From JARRQJ01 sp963810615 (lineage in GTDB: Bacteria > Pseudomonadota > Gammaproteobacteria > DRLM01): a DNA stretch of 64,000 bases. A program made the position numbers and the translations under genes. Each line of letters opens with the position of its first letter. Position 1 is the stretch's first letter. The notes below the pieces were generated by a model. That model saw nothing but the letters and a program-made list of their open reading frames with translations. It ran no database searches and had not been told where the DNA came from. Below are positions 9,308 through 17,835 of the stretch, in pieces. Location of the stretch: positions 162,711-226,710 of the forward strand of contig CAWEOA010000003.1 in the NCBI GenBank assembly GCA_963810615.1. Reading direction: 5' to 3'.

Positions 9308-9639
9308 GCACGCGCGCCCACGGAATGAAGACCTGGCTGGCGCAGCGGTTTAGCGCCGTGTACATGACGGCCTACCTGCTCTTTTTTCTCATCAGGTTGA
9401 GCATTCAGGCTCCCCATGGTTTTCCCGAGTGGCGAGGCTTCATGACCTCGCCGCTGATGAGCATTTCCACGCTGTTGTTGTTTGCCTTCCTGCTCATCCA
9501 TGCCTGGGTGGGTATGCGCGACATCGCCATGGATTACCTGCATTCTTTCAAAGTACGGCTCACGGCGTTGAGCGTGATAGCGGCGGGCTTGATCGCCATG
9601 GGGGCGTGGTTGCTGCTGGTATTGGCGAGGGCGATTTAA
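9301..9639 (+). CDS. sdhD: Succinate dehydrogenase membrane anchor subunit
   Basis: SdhD pairs with SdhC to anchor complex II and bind heme b and ubiquinone. The 112-residue product has three predicted membrane helices and the family motif HAWVGMRDIAMDYL in the second half. The N-terminal segment TWLAQRFSAVYMTAYLLFF is also typical. Its ATG overlaps the end of sdhC, and its TAA stop shares a base with the sdhA ATG (TAATG), so the genes are tightly coupled. Confidence 0.93.
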   Translation: MVSTRAHGMKTWLAQRFSAVYMTAYLLFFLIRLSIQAPHGFPEWRGFMTSPLMSISTLLLFAFLLIHAWVGMRDIAMDYLHSFKVRLTALSVIAAGLIAMGAWLLLVLARAI

Positions 9640-11411
9640 TGGCGGCGCACGATATTCCGCGACGGCGGTTCGATACTCTGGTGATCGGCGCGGGCGGCGG
9701 TGGACTGCGCGCCGCCCTGCAGTTGTCCCATGCCGAGGCCACGGTGGCGGTGGTTTCGAAAGTGTTTCCCACTCGTTCCCATACCGTGGCGGCGCAGGGC
9801 GGCATCAATGCCGCGCTGGGCAATATCTCGCCCGATAATTGGCATTGGCATATGTACGATACCGTCAAGGGCAGCGATTATCTCGGCGACCAGGATGCCA
9901 TCGAGTATATGTGCCGCGCGGCTTCGCGCCTGGTGGTGGAATTGGAGCATGCCGGCGTGCCTTTTTCCCGCCTCGACAACGGTAAGATCTACCAACGGCC
10001 CTTCGGCGGACAGAGCCAGAACTTCGGCGGCGACCAGGCCGCGCGAACCTGCGCCGCAGCGGATCGCACCGGTCATGCCATCCTCCATTCCCTGTATCAG
10101 CAAAACATCCGCGCCAAGACCCATTTTTTCGATGAGTATTTCGCCGTCGATCTCATCAAGGACGACGAAGGCTATATCGTGGGTGCACTGGTATTGGAGA
10201 TCGAGACCGGCGAACCGGTGGTCATCGAGGCCAAGACCACCTTGCTCGCCACCGGCGGGGCGGGGCGCCTGTTCCGCACCAATACCAATGCCCGCATCAA
10301 CACCGGTGACGGCATGGGAATGGTATTGCGTGCCGGGATTCCGCTTGAAGATATGGAATTTTTTCAGTTTCATCCTACCGGCATCGCAGGCAAGGGGATG
10401 CTGATTTCCGAAGGGGCGCGCGGCGAGGGCGGCTACCTTGTCAACAAGGACGGCGAGCGTTTCATGGAGCGCTATGCCCCTCATGCCAAGGATCTGGCCA
10501 GCCGCGACGTGGTGAGTCGTGCTATCGCCACCGAGGTGCGCGAGGGCCGCGGTTGCGGTCCCCATGGCGATTATGTCCTGCTCAAGATGGATCATCTCGG
10601 CGCGGAGGTGATCAACAAGCGCTTACCGGGGATCCGTGACATTATCCAAACCTTTTTGCATATCGATCCCAGCAAGGAAGCGGTGCCGGTATTTCCTACC
10701 GCCCATTACACCATGGGCGGTATTCCCACCAATCGTTACGGGGAGGTAGTCACCCCCGGTTACAGCGGCGCGGAGGAGGCGGTGCCGGGACTGTTCGCCG
10801 TGGGCGAATGTGCCTGCGTTTCGGTGCATGGGGCAAATCGCCTCGGCGGTAATTCCCTGTTGGACATCGTGGTGTTCGGTCGCGCCGCTGGTAACCGTAT
10901 CATCGAGAGCCTGCGCGGCCAGCGTTATCATCGCGCGCTGCCCGAGCAGGGCATCGATAATGCCCTGGCACGCCTGGTGCGCTGGGAACAGCGCGGCGAG
11001 GGTGAATCGGTGGCAGATTTGCGCGATAGTCTGCAGCGCGCCATGGAGCACTATTGCGGGGTATTTCGTAAGGAAGATGTGCTGCGGGAAGGTCTGGCGA
11101 AGGTGCGGGAGTTGGAACAACGCTTACAACAGGCGCGGCTCAAGGATCATAGCAAGGTATTCAACACCGCCCGCATCGAGGCACTGGAGCTGGAAAATCT
11201 CATGGATGTCGCCTTGGCCACGATCACCTCGGCCCTGGCGCGTACCGAGAGCCGTGGCGCCCACAGCCGGATCGATTATCCTCAGCGTGACGACAAACAG
11301 TGGATGAAGCACAGCCTGTATTTCAAGGAAGGCGGTCGCTTGGATTACAAGCCGGTGCGGGTGCAGCCGCTAACGGTAGAGACGTTCCCGCCCAAGGAGC
11401 GGGTGTATTGA
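9639..11411 (+). CDS. sdhA: Succinate dehydrogenase flavoprotein subunit
   Basis: SdhA oxidises succinate to fumarate on a covalently bound FAD. With the ATG at 9639, which overlaps the sdhD stop, the protein is 590 residues, the normal family length. The Rossmann motif GAGGGG is at 17-22, and His48 in SHTVAAQGG is the expected covalent FAD ligand. The active-site regions QFHPTG and GGIPTNRYGEV are present, as is the C-terminal RGAHSR motif. A longer reading frame exists upstream but runs through sdhD and should not be used. The SdhE flavinylation factor is encoded in the same run, consistent with covalent FAD. Confidence 0.97.
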   Translation: MAAHDIPRRRFDTLVIGAGGGGLRAALQLSHAEATVAVVSKVFPTRSHTVAAQGGINAALGNISPDNWHWHMYDTVKGSDYLGDQDAIEYMCRAASRLVVELEHAGVPFSRLDNGKIYQRPFGGQSQNFGGDQAARTCAAADRTGHAILHSLYQQNIRAKTHFFDEYFAVDLIKDDEGYIVGALVLEIETGEPVVIEAKTTLLATGGAGRLFRTNTNARINTGDGMGMVLRAGIPLEDMEFFQFHPTGIAGKGMLISEGARGEGGYLVNKDGERFMERYAPHAKDLASRDVVSRAIATEVREGRGCGPHGDYVLLKMDHLGAEVINKRLPGIRDIIQTFLHIDPSKEAVPVFPTAHYTMGGIPTNRYGEVVTPGYSGAEEAVPGLFAVGECACVSVHGANRLGGNSLLDIVVFGRAAGNRIIESLRGQRYHRALPEQGIDNALARLVRWEQRGEGESVADLRDSLQRAMEHYCGVFRKEDVLREGLAKVRELEQRLQQARLKDHSKVFNTARIEALELENLMDVALATITSALARTESRGAHSRIDYPQRDDKQWMKHSLYFKEGGRLDYKPVRVQPLTVETFPPKERVY

Positions 11412-11460
11412 TAAAGTTGTCAGCACTCAGCTGTAGGCTTTAAGCTTTATGGAGTGATGT

Positions 11461-12156
11461 ATGCGATTTTCGATCTATCGCTATAACCCGGAAGCGGACC
11501 AAAAGCCGCATATGCAGGACTTCGAGCTGGCCGAAGTGGCGCCGGACATGATGCTGCTCGACGCATTGCTCAAAATAAAACAGCAGGATGAGACCCTGAG
11601 CTTTCGCCATTCCTGCGGTGAAGGGGTGTGCGGTTCGGACGGACTCAATATCAATGGCCGCAACGGCCTGTCGTGCATTACCCCGCTGGCCGGACTGAAA
11701 GAGCCGGTGCAGATTCGCCCCTTGCCGGGGCTGCCTGTGATTCGGGATTTGGTGGTGGATATGAGCCAGTTCTATCACCAATATCGTGCCGTCAAGCCAT
11801 GGCTTACGGTACATGACCCCGAACCCGAGGTTGAATACCGGCAAAGTCCCGCGGAGCGCGATAAGCTGGACGGACTTTATGAATGCATACTCTGCGCCTG
11901 TTGCTCTACTTCCTGTCCGTCCTTTTGGTGGAATCCGGATAAATTCCGCGGGCCGGCGGCCTTGTTGCAGTCTTACCGCTTTCTGGCCGACAGCCGCGAC
12001 CAGGCGACCGCGGAGCGACTTGCCGAACTTGAAGGCCCGTATAGTTTGTTTCGTTGCCATACCATCATGAATTGCGTCGATGTGTGTCCCAAGGGGCTGA
12101 ATCCCACCAAGGCGATTGGTAATATCAAGGAACTGATGCTGAAGCATCTGATATAG
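11461..12156 (+). CDS. sdhB: Succinate dehydrogenase iron-sulfur subunit
   Basis: SdhB passes electrons from FAD to ubiquinone through three Fe-S clusters. The [2Fe-2S] ligands are visible as Cys52, Cys57, Asp60 and Cys72, the same spacing and Asp substitution as E. coli. The second domain has CILCACCSTSCP from residue 142 and CHTIMNCVDVCPKGLNP near the C-terminus, which provide the [4Fe-4S] and [3Fe-4S] ligands. At 231 residues the length is normal. A GGAG lies just upstream of the ATG, and a 49-base gap separates it from sdhA. Confidence 0.97.
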   Translation: MRFSIYRYNPEADQKPHMQDFELAEVAPDMMLLDALLKIKQQDETLSFRHSCGEGVCGSDGLNINGRNGLSCITPLAGLKEPVQIRPLPGLPVIRDLVVDMSQFYHQYRAVKPWLTVHDPEPEVEYRQSPAERDKLDGLYECILCACCSTSCPSFWWNPDKFRGPAALLQSYRFLADSRDQATAERLAELEGPYSLFRCHTIMNCVDVCPKGLNPTKAIGNIKELMLKHLI

Positions 12157-12183
12157 GCAGGACTAGAGGAACGGGGGAGGGCG

Positions 12184-12474
12184 ATGAGCGCAACGAGTGA
12201 CGGGGATCGGACAGGACAGGCGCAATCGGTTTCCTCGCGCCGGGCGCGGCTCTATTGGCAATGCCGACGCGGCATGCTGGAGCTCGACCTGGTGCTGCAA
12301 GCCTTTTTGGATCATCGCTATGATCATGCTTCGTCCGACGAGCGCCGTGCCTTTGAGGCCTTGTTGAATTATCCCGATGCCTTGCTGTTTGAATACGTCA
12401 TGGGTCGCGTGATCCCCACCGATAGTCAGCTTGCACATGTCATCACACAGCTACGTACCCCCGTTTCGGCTTGA
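12184..12474 (+). CDS. sdhE: Succinate dehydrogenase assembly factor SdhE
   Basis: SdhE (YgfY, SDHAF2 family) promotes covalent attachment of FAD to SdhA. The 96-residue product contains RRGMLELDLVLQAFL, the family RGMxE-type flavinylation motif, and a five-helix pattern ending in VMGRVIPTDSQL. It follows sdhB by 27 bases, so co-expression with its substrate SdhA is likely. It overlaps ygfX by 38 bases. Confidence 0.94.
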   Translation: MSATSDGDRTGQAQSVSSRRARLYWQCRRGMLELDLVLQAFLDHRYDHASSDERRAFEALLNYPDALLFEYVMGRVIPTDSQLAHVITQLRTPVSA

Positions 12475-12895
12475 CCGCCGTCCCTCCCGCTATTTTCTGA
12501 TAAGCGTGCTCGCCGTGCACGGTATGGCATTGTTGGTATTGATGCCGTTGCCGGTGGCTTGGTGGATAAAAGTGCCTATTGCCCTAGCCGTGATGGCGCA
12601 GGGGATAGTCAGCTGGCGGCGCCAATTGGCGTTCAGCTCGCCTTCGGCGGCAAAGCGCCTGGTGTGGACCGGTGGTAGCAGCTGGGAGCTGTTCAACCGT
12701 GACGGCGCGAGTCGGCCGGCGCGCTTGCTGCCCGGCAGCTATGTCCATCCGTGGCTGGTGGTCTTGCGCTTTTTGACGGAGGATGGGCATAAGAACGCGG
12801 TGGTCCTGCCCCGCGACAGTCTGGACCCCGACAGCCACCGCCGTTTGCGGGTGCAATTGACCTTGCTGCAGGACAAGGCGACGACTGAAGATTAA
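12437..12895 (+). CDS. ygfX: YgfX (CptA) family membrane protein
   Basis: The 152-residue product begins with a short cytoplasmic part rich in Pro and Arg, then two adjacent hydrophobic helices (about residues 20-58), then a soluble beta-rich region with WELFNRDG, LLPGSYVHPWLVVLRF and VVLPRDSLDPDSHRRLRVQL. This layout matches YgfX, described in E. coli as the partner of SdhE/YgfY and as a cytoskeleton-affecting toxin. Whether it is a toxin here is unknown. The gene overlaps sdhE by 38 bases. I chose the ATG at 12437 over an upstream TTG. Confidence 0.8.
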   Translation: MSSHSYVPPFRLDRRPSRYFLISVLAVHGMALLVLMPLPVAWWIKVPIALAVMAQGIVSWRRQLAFSSPSAAKRLVWTGGSSWELFNRDGASRPARLLPGSYVHPWLVVLRFLTEDGHKNAVVLPRDSLDPDSHRRLRVQLTLLQDKATTED

Positions 12896-12986
12896 CCCCG
12901 GCCACTGCTTATTCACACCGAGGCGCAGAGCAAGCGAAGAATTATAAAGCGCGGCGTTCTTCGTGCCATTGTGCCGCATCCGTTTT

Positions 12987-14582
12987 CTAGGGTGTGAGCA
13001 CGGTGTTGTGCGGCGGCTGGCTGTCATCCGGCATCGGATAATCCAAGGTATAGTGCAGACCGCGGCTTTCCTTGCGCAGCATGGCGGAGCGGATGATCAG
13101 GTCCGCAACCAGCGCCAGGTTGCGCAGTTCGATCAAATCATTGGTGACGCGGAAGTGACCGTAATAATCGTCGATCTCCTGAAGCAACAGGTCGATGCGG
13201 TGCTTGGCGCGTTGCAGGCGCTTGTCGCTACGCACGATGCCCACGTAATCCCACATGAAGCGCCGCAGTTCCTCCCAGTTATGGGCCACCACCACCTCCT
13301 CGTCGGAATCCGTGACCCGGCTCTCGTCCCACTCCGGCGCGGCCGGCGGAGGAGGGATAGCCGCGATGCTGGCCTTGATATCTTCCGCCGCCGCCTGACC
13401 GAACACCAGGCATTCCAGCAGGGAGTTGCTGGCCATGCGGTTGGCGCCGTGCAGTCCGCTGTAGGCTGTTTCGCCGATGGCATACAGTCCTTCGAGCTCG
13501 GTGCGGCCGCGCAGGTCGATCAATATCCCGCCGCAGGTATAGTGGGTGGCTGGTACCACCGGGATGGGTTCCTTGGTCATGTCGAAGCCCAATTCCAGGC
13601 AGCGGCTATAGATGCCCGGGAAGTGATTCTTGATGAAGTCCGCCGGTTTGTGACTGATATCCAGATAGACGTATTCGGCGCCCAGGCGCTTCATCTCGTG
13701 GTCGATGGCGCGTGCCACGATGTCGCGCGGCGCCAGCTCGGCGCGTGGGTCGAATTTATCCAGGAACGGGCTACCGTCCGGGAGCAGGATGCGTCCGCCT
13801 TCGCCGCGCACCGCCTCGGAGATGAGGAAGAATTTGGCCTGGGGGTGGTAGAGGCAGGTGGGGTGAAACTGGATGAATTCCATATTGGCCACCCGGCACC
13901 CCGCCCGCCAGGCCATGGCGATGCCGTCGCCGGTGCAGACGTCGGGATTGCTCGAATATATATAGACCTTGCCGGCACCGCCGGTGGCCAGTACCACGCA
14001 CTTGGCGCGCAGAGTCTTGACCTGGCCGGCGTCCCGGTCGAGGACATAGGCGCCCCAGCAGTGATTGTGTGTCAGTCCCAACTTTTTGCCGGTGATCAGG
14101 TCAATGGCAATATGATTTTCCAATACTTCGATGTTGGGATGACGGCGGGCCTGTTGCTCCAGGGTCAATTCGACGGTCCGCCCCGTGGTATCGGCGGCGT
14201 GCAGGATGCGCCTATGACTATGGCCGCCCTCGCGGGTGAGGTGGTAGTCGATGCTGCCGTCCGCTCGGGTCTCCTGGGTAAACGGGACGCCTTGCCCGAC
14301 CAGCCATTGAATGGCATCCCGGGCATGCTCGACGGTATAGCGGACCACGGCCTCGTCGCATAATCCGGCGCCGGCATTGAGGGTGTCCTCGATGTGGGAT
14401 TCCAGGGAATCGGCTTGATCCCATACTGCGGAGATGCCTCCCTGGGCATAATAGGTGGCCCCTTCCGTCAGTGGGCCCTTGGTGATGAGACCGATGCGGA
14501 TATGGGGGGCGAGGTGTAAGGCGAGGCTTAAACCCGCAGCCCCCCCTCCGATTAACAGGAGATCGTAATAATCTTGTTCCAT
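12987..14582 (-). CDS. nadB: L-aspartate oxidase
   Basis: NadB oxidises L-aspartate to iminoaspartate, the first step of NAD biosynthesis in most bacteria. It belongs to the SdhA/fumarate reductase flavoprotein family but binds FAD non-covalently. The 531-residue product has GGGAAGLSLAL at the N-terminus and EGATYYAQGGISAVW, where the SdhA histidine is missing. It also has EFIQFHPTCLYHP, HYTCGGILIDLRGRTEL and SRGLHYTLDYP. It converges on ygfX and is divergent from rpoE, the usual gammaproteobacterial neighbourhood. No strong ribosome site precedes the ATG. Confidence 0.96.
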   Translation of the reverse strand: MEQDYYDLLLIGGGAAGLSLALHLAPHIRIGLITKGPLTEGATYYAQGGISAVWDQADSLESHIEDTLNAGAGLCDEAVVRYTVEHARDAIQWLVGQGVPFTQETRADGSIDYHLTREGGHSHRRILHAADTTGRTVELTLEQQARRHPNIEVLENHIAIDLITGKKLGLTHNHCWGAYVLDRDAGQVKTLRAKCVVLATGGAGKVYIYSSNPDVCTGDGIAMAWRAGCRVANMEFIQFHPTCLYHPQAKFFLISEAVRGEGGRILLPDGSPFLDKFDPRAELAPRDIVARAIDHEMKRLGAEYVYLDISHKPADFIKNHFPGIYSRCLELGFDMTKEPIPVVPATHYTCGGILIDLRGRTELEGLYAIGETAYSGLHGANRMASNSLLECLVFGQAAAEDIKASIAAIPPPPAAPEWDESRVTDSDEEVVVAHNWEELRRFMWDYVGIVRSDKRLQRAKHRIDLLLQEIDDYYGHFRVTNDLIELRNLALVADLIIRSAMLRKESRGLHYTLDYPMPDDSQPPHNTVLTP

Positions 14583-14913
14583 AAAAAAGCGTGTTGGCTC
14601 AGAGGTCTTTTATAGTCATAATGGATACTTTATATTCGGCCCCTACGGGCATGGCCTGGTCATGCAGCATATAGCCGTAAGTTTTAGCCGTCCAGCCGGG
14701 CTTGAGAGATCCCCTCCGGCGCGGGTGAGGCGCTAAGGGTGAATGAGGTGGGCGCATATTCCCAAACCCGCACCCTTAGTAAATTAGTAATATCTAATAT
14801 TGTGTATGGGTAACGCTATTAGGCAACTAATAGAGAACTAATATTATCCGCCATGGTCTATTGTTTCCGAGTAAAGGGATTTTACTCCTCAGTGAAGAAG
14901 GGGCAGGCCCGAA
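14583..14913. other. Divergent nadB/rpoE intergenic region
   Basis: This 331-base spacer holds the divergent promoters of nadB and rpoE and no credible gene. The half nearest rpoE is AT-rich. It contains an ECF-type promoter candidate described separately and a GGGTGCGGG-like complementary pair (about 14730-14780) that could fold. Confidence 0.7.
14835..14861 (+). promoter_or_regulatory. Candidate sigmaE-type promoter of rpoE
   Basis: GAACTA (14835-14840) and TCTAT (14857-14861) are separated by 16 bases. The known RpoE/AlgU consensus is GAACTT, 16-17 bases, then TCtgA. The site lies about 50 bases upstream of the rpoE ATG, so it fits autoregulation. Only one candidate was found in this spacer. 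Confidence 0.5.
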
Positions 14914-15489
14914 ATGGGCGAGCAAAGTGTTGACCAGCTCCTAGTTGAGCGCGTTCAAAGAGGTGATAAAAAGGCATTTGACATTCTGGTTGCCAAATAT
15001 CAGCACAAGATTGTCAAGCTCATTTCCCGCTATATACGGGATCAGGCCGAGGTGTTGGATGTGGCGCAAGATGCCTTTATCAAGGCATACCGGGCTCTTC
15101 CTAAATTCCGAGGGGAGAGCGCTTTTTATACTTGGCTGTATCGGATTGCCATCAATACCGCCAAGAATTACCTGGTAGCCCAAGGCCGCCGTCTGCCCGA
15201 TTCGGACGTGGAAATTAGCGTTGCCGAGAATTTTGAAGGGGCGTCGGAGTTGAGGGATTATGCGACTCCCGAGCGCCTGCTGTTAAAGGACGAGATCGAA
15301 AGGACGGTATTCGAGGTCATTGAGCAGCTACCGGAGGACCTACGTACGGCGATTACACTACGAGAGCTCGAAGGTTTAAGTTATGAGGAAATCGCGGAAG
15401 CCATGGGATGCCCGATAGGCACCGTGCGTTCCCGCATCTTCAGGGCTCGTGAAGCGATACATAATAAACTCAAGCCGCTGTTGGCATGA
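14914..15489 (+). CDS. rpoE: ECF sigma factor RpoE (AlgU)
   Basis: This extracytoplasmic-function sigma factor directs the envelope stress response. The 191-residue product is the same length as E. coli RpoE. Region 2 shows AFDILVAKYQHKIVKLISRY and DVAQDAFIKAYRALPKFRG. Region 4 shows LRELEGLSYEEIAEAMGCPI and GTVRSRIFRARE. The downstream genes rseA, rseB, rseC and degP encode its membrane anti-sigma factor, the periplasmic regulator and a target protease. A GGGGCAGG site precedes the ATG. Confidence 0.97.
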   Translation: MGEQSVDQLLVERVQRGDKKAFDILVAKYQHKIVKLISRYIRDQAEVLDVAQDAFIKAYRALPKFRGESAFYTWLYRIAINTAKNYLVAQGRRLPDSDVEISVAENFEGASELRDYATPERLLLKDEIERTVFEVIEQLPEDLRTAITLRELEGLSYEEIAEAMGCPIGTVRSRIFRAREAIHNKLKPLLA

Positions 15490-15527
15490 TTCGTTAAGTA
15501 TTTGGGCACTAATTGCGGGGAAGGTAT

Positions 15528-16160
15528 ATGGCAGACAATCTTGAAGAAAAAATCTCGGTGCTGGTGGATGGTGAAATGCCTCGCGAGGAGATTGATGGCC
15601 TGATGGACGGGCTCAAGCACGATAAGACCAGTCAGATGTGTTGGCGACATTACCATCTGATCAGCGATGCCTTGAAAAACAATCTCCCCGATGAACTCCC
15701 AGAGGATTTTGTAAACCGCGTCTCCCTAGCCCTTGAATCCGAACCCCTGCTCTCCACTCCGCCGCGCCGTACCTTTGATTACCAATCATTCATCAGGCCC
15801 ACGATCGGTTTCGCTCTGGCCGCTTCCGTTGCAGCCGTGGCTTTTCTCGGTTTGGGCTGGAATACCCAGCAAACGGGTATGGAGCAAATGCCGACCCTGG
15901 CCTCAAATAATTCGCCGGCCTCCAGCGGGATTACCACGGTGAGCACTCAACCGGTGGTATCTTACACGACCGTGCACGGCAGACAGTGGGACGTCGAACA
16001 GCCTGAACTGGCCTCCAAGCTCAATGACTATTTGATCAACCACGATCAATATTCTGCAGTGGACGGGATGCACAATAGCGTGTTGCCCCAGGTCAGGATC
16101 GTGGGATATGAGCGTCCCGAGACCATCTCACCGAGTAATTTGACCGGTGACGGCCGCTAG
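15528..16160 (+). CDS. rseA: Anti-sigma E factor RseA (MucA)
   Basis: RseA is the single-pass inner-membrane anti-sigma factor that holds RpoE until it is cleaved. The N-terminal cytoplasmic part has EKISVLVDGEMPREEIDGL and a CWRHYHLISDAL segment, typical of the RseA N-terminal domain. One membrane helix (about residues 88-108) follows, and then a periplasmic tail. I chose the ATG at 15528, preceded by GGGGAAGG, over an upstream TTG, giving 210 residues. It lies 38 bases after rpoE. Confidence 0.92.
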   Translation: MADNLEEKISVLVDGEMPREEIDGLMDGLKHDKTSQMCWRHYHLISDALKNNLPDELPEDFVNRVSLALESEPLLSTPPRRTFDYQSFIRPTIGFALAASVAAVAFLGLGWNTQQTGMEQMPTLASNNSPASSGITTVSTQPVVSYTTVHGRQWDVEQPELASKLNDYLINHDQYSAVDGMHNSVLPQVRIVGYERPETISPSNLTGDGR

Positions 16161-16197
16161 GCCTGCATCCGGCTGATCGTATGCATGAGTATTGCGA

Positions 16198-17310
16198 ATG
16201 GTGATCAGCCCAACTTTATCGCTATCGCGGCGGACTTTTGATTGCCTGATGTTCGACATTCGGATCTTACCTGCTTTGTTCAAACCCCCGTTTAGCGGCG
16301 TACGCGGTTATCGTTGTGCGCCGCGGGCGTGGGCCTGTGTCTTGTTGACTGTGCTCGGGCTGTGCGCCGTACAGGCGCAGGCGGTGGATGCCGGCGGATC
16401 CGCGAACGAGGCAAAGGCGTGGTTGGATAAGATTGCCTCATCCGAGCGGAATGTCAGCTACGAAGGCACGTTTATATTTCGCCGTGATGACCAATTGGTG
16501 ACCATGCATCTCGTGCATGTCGTGGATCAATCGGGTGAAAGAGAGCGCCTCAGCTCCTTGAGCGGCGTGCAGCGGGAATTTTTCCGGAGTAAGGAAGGGG
16601 TCGTATACCTCAGTCCGGGTCAAAAGCATTCCACCCTCAACAAAGAGATCTTAAGGCGGAATTTTCCCGCGCAGCTTGTGGATGGCACAAAGGATCTGGA
16701 AAAGAATTATCGCCTGGTCATGGGGGAAGGCGATCGTATCGCCGGGCGTGCTGCGCGGATGCTGGTCATCGAGCCCAAGGATAATTATCGTTACGGCTAC
16801 CGGATTTGGGTTGATGAGAAGACGGGATTATTGCTGCAGTCCGATCTGGTTAACGAGCACGGTAATGCCGTCGAGCAGTTCATGTTTACCACCATAAACG
16901 TCATGGACATGCCTACACCGCAAATGATCCAGGCCGTGACCATGAGTGATAAAATGCGCCAGGCTCTGAAATCCAGCACCCCCGATACTATGTCCGCCAC
17001 GGCCGATGGGCATTGGCAGGTCATGCGTATGCCGAGCGGTTTTTCTTTGGTCGAGCGCTATCAACACAGTCATGGCAAATGGGGGCCGGTCGACCAGCTG
17101 GTGCTCACCGACGGCATGGCGACCGTTTCGGTATTCGTCGAGCAACTGGGTGAGCACGCCCGGCCGTTCAATGGTGTGTCGCATGTGGGTGCAGTGAATG
17201 CCTACGGAACCGTAGTGAGTGATCATCAACTGACCGTGGTCGGCGAAGTGCCATTGGCGACAGTCCGTTTGATCGGTAACTCACTGAGATTGACGGTGGC
17301 CGGACAATAG
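16198..17310 (+). CDS. rseB: Periplasmic sigma E regulator RseB (MucB)
   Basis: RseB binds the RseA periplasmic domain and protects it from proteolysis until misfolded outer-membrane proteins or LPS intermediates appear. A hydrophobic signal (WACVLLTVLGLCAVQAQA) precedes the mature two-domain protein. Family segments seen are AWLDKIASSERNVSYEGTFI, MHLVHVVDQSGERERLSSL and the C-terminal WQVMRMPSGFSL. The start is uncertain. The ATG at 16198 gives a long N-region before the signal peptide, and the ATG at 16249 would be shorter. Neither has a strong ribosome site. Confidence 0.9.
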   Translation: MVISPTLSLSRRTFDCLMFDIRILPALFKPPFSGVRGYRCAPRAWACVLLTVLGLCAVQAQAVDAGGSANEAKAWLDKIASSERNVSYEGTFIFRRDDQLVTMHLVHVVDQSGERERLSSLSGVQREFFRSKEGVVYLSPGQKHSTLNKEILRRNFPAQLVDGTKDLEKNYRLVMGEGDRIAGRAARMLVIEPKDNYRYGYRIWVDEKTGLLLQSDLVNEHGNAVEQFMFTTINVMDMPTPQMIQAVTMSDKMRQALKSSTPDTMSATADGHWQVMRMPSGFSLVERYQHSHGKWGPVDQLVLTDGMATVSVFVEQLGEHARPFNGVSHVGAVNAYGTVVSDHQLTVVGEVPLATVRLIGNSLRLTVAGQ

Positions 17311-17802
17311 ATGATCGAGCAAATCGCGACCGTGGTGGAGCTTGAAGACGATGCCGCGTGGGTGGAAACCCAGCGGCACAGTGCTTGTGGAGCTTGCGCC
17401 ATGAATAAAGGTTGCGGAGCGGGTTTGTTCGCGAAAGCCTTCAGGTTTGGTTCTCCCCGATTGAAAGTGCGACATACTCACGATGTCGAAGTGGGTGATC
17501 GCGTGGTGATAGGTGTCGATGAGCAGGCCCTGGTCCGCGGTTCGTTTGCCGCTTATATCATGCCGATCCTATTCATGCTGGGGTTCGCCTTGCTGGGTGA
17601 AACTCAGATAGCGGGTATGTTGACGCAAGTTGCGCCTGATATTGTCACCCTGCTGTCGGGGATGGTCGGTTTGGCCGCGGGTTTGATGTGGCTCAGGCGC
17701 CATAGTCAAAGTATTGGTGACGATCGCCGCTATCAACCTTTGATTCTGAAAAAGACTGCCGATCATGTTTCCGCGGCTTGCCCAAAATCCGAATCTTATT
17801 GA
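17311..17802 (+). CDS. rseC: RseC family protein
   Basis: RseC/MucC is an inner-membrane protein encoded with the sigma E regulators, and homologues act in SoxR reduction. The 163-residue product has the N-terminal beta domain with a cysteine cluster (SACGACAMNKGCGAG), then two adjacent membrane helices (about residues 80-130). The cysteine cluster is conserved in the family and may bind a metal or Fe-S centre. The ATG at 17311 abuts the rseB stop. Confidence 0.9.
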   Translation: MIEQIATVVELEDDAAWVETQRHSACGACAMNKGCGAGLFAKAFRFGSPRLKVRHTHDVEVGDRVVIGVDEQALVRGSFAAYIMPILFMLGFALLGETQIAGMLTQVAPDIVTLLSGMVGLAAGLMWLRRHSQSIGDDRRYQPLILKKTADHVSAACPKSESY

Positions 17803-17835
17803 CAACAGATAATGAACTTATGGAATGGAAGTCAG

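Noticed and set aside
9429..9638. An N-terminal extension of about 70 residues on sdhA.
   Set aside because: It runs through sdhD in another frame. The ATG at 9639 gives the family length and start.
12963..14363. A 466-codon open frame on the plus strand through nadB.
   Set aside because: It is antisense to nadB, which matches its family over its full length. The frame is a GC-rich coding shadow with no motif of its own.
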